A stretch of DNA of 47,610 nt, from positions 1 to 47,610 of the IMG/VR virus record IMGVR_UViG_3300025898_000013. One strand, 5' to 3'. Positions 47,168 through 47,610 of the stretch are shown piece by piece. The stretch's first letter is position 1, and every line of letters begins with the position of its first letter. The position numbers were made by a program, and so were the translations under genes. A model generated the notes under the pieces. The model saw only the letters and a program-made list of their open reading frames with translations, was not told the origin of the DNA and ran no database searches. The stretch comes from a virus.

Positions 47168-47587
47168 ATGAGACCAGATCGAGAGAAGCACCTACGTCAG
47201 ATGCGTGATGCCGTGAACCGGCAAAAGGAATCACGGAAGCGTGAAGCTACGGAGAAGCTAGGCGGTAAGTGCAAGCATTGTGGATCGTGTGACCGGTTGG
47301 AGTTTGATCATATAGATCGGGACAATAAAACTGCGTCGATTGCGTCTCTCTGGAGAGCCACGGACGAAGCATTCTGGGCAGAAATCGAAAAGTGCCAGTT
47401 GCTCTGCTACAGCTGCCATAAAAATAAAACGAAACGCGAAGCGATGGCGACTCCAGTCAAACACGGGACAATATCAGGCGTACGCCGATGCGGTCCGCCG
47501 GTATGTGCCGAGTGTCGGGCAGCGGTAAATGAATACAAGAAGGCATGGCGAGAGCAGAGAGTTGGTTTGGGTCTCGTCCCGACGTAA
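47168..47587 (+). CDS. HNH endonuclease
   Basis: The product has 139 residues from ATG 47168; a GTG at 47120 would run through the palindrome and is less likely. A basic N-terminal helix is followed by K-C35-K-H-C38, R-L-E-F-D47-H48-I-D (the HNH metal centre), a helix, and C80-Y-S-C83-H84-K-N-K-T-K-R. The C-terminus has a second CxxC-type knuckle (R-R-C-G-P-P-V-C-A-E-C). This is the small phage HNH family with a zinc-bound core, found as free-standing mobile genes or in packaging modules. Flanking palindromes suggest a cassette. Confidence 0.8.
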   Translation: MRPDREKHLRQMRDAVNRQKESRKREATEKLGGKCKHCGSCDRLEFDHIDRDNKTASIASLWRATDEAFWAEIEKCQLLCYSCHKNKTKREAMATPVKHGTISGVRRCGPPVCAECRAAVNEYKKAWREQRVGLGLVPT

Positions 47588-47592
47588 TAAAA

Positions 47593-47608
47593 GTGGTCAA
47601 CTGACCGC
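47593..47608 (+). promoter_or_regulatory. Dispersed palindrome copy 5 (GTGGTCAACTGACCGC)
   Basis: One mismatch between arms. It lies 5 bp after the HNH stop and 2 bp from the window end, so any downstream context is not visible. Like copies 1 and 2 it directly follows a stop codon. Confidence 0.55.
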
Positions 47609-47610
47609 GC

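Overview
This window is part of the genome of a tailed, contractile-tailed (myovirus-type) bacteriophage or prophage. It is GC-rich (I estimate about 60% by eye) and almost entirely coding. Most genes lie on the + strand and are packed with ATGA, TGATG or GTGA stop/start overlaps. The window opens inside a portal gene. The terminase, replication genes, integrase and repressor are not seen, so a lytic or temperate lifestyle cannot be decided. One minus-strand lipoprotein gene has a long Gly/Ser/Ala-rich spacer of the kind common in Myxococcota (Polyangia) secretomes. That is the only host clue and it is an inference.

Layout. 0-5.2 kb is the head module: portal (reading frame broken near 346-361), Mu gpF-like minor head protein, small accessory proteins, a GroES-like co-chaperonin, an Ala/Pro-rich putative scaffold and the major capsid protein. 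5.3-8.9 kb holds a decoration-like protein, connector and neck proteins and a P-loop protein. 8.9-14.4 kb is the contractile tail: sheath, tube (non-standard start), two strong hairpins, a tail-assembly chaperone with a candidate C_CCU_UUU -1 frameshift site, a frame-disrupted AP2-HNH homing endonuclease and the tape measure. 14.4-22.3 kb is a Mu-like baseplate (gpN, gpP, spike, gp46, gp47 and gp48 equivalents) interrupted by a minus-strand lipoprotein and followed by a minus-strand HNH-type gene. 23-32.2 kb carries several tail-fibre proteins, two sharing an N-terminal domain. 32.3-39.2 kb is an accessory region: a free-standing structural-type gene with hairpin leader and terminator, a 2-oxoglutarate/Fe(II) hydroxylase, an SGNH hydrolase, a 1186-residue protein with about 27 degenerate repeats, and a two-gene minus-strand operon.

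39.4-42.1 kb looks like a lysis or envelope module: a multi-spanning membrane protein, a Cys-rich protein, a papain-like peptidase with an altered third catalytic residue, a short lipoprotein and a membrane-anchored coiled coil. 42.2-46.8 kb encodes tiny membrane proteins, a FliA-like sigma factor, small conserved proteins and a FlgJ/GH73-like glucosaminidase (probable endolysin). The end holds terminators, a structured intergenic stretch and an HNH endonuclease flanked by palindromes.

The items most worth follow-up are the repeat protein, the sigma factor together with five dispersed GYGGTCA-NN-TGACCRC palindromes, the tail-chaperone frameshift signal, the 7-bp repeat expansion that breaks the homing endonuclease, and the lipoprotein moron. 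All product calls are from reading translated sequence. No database search was run.
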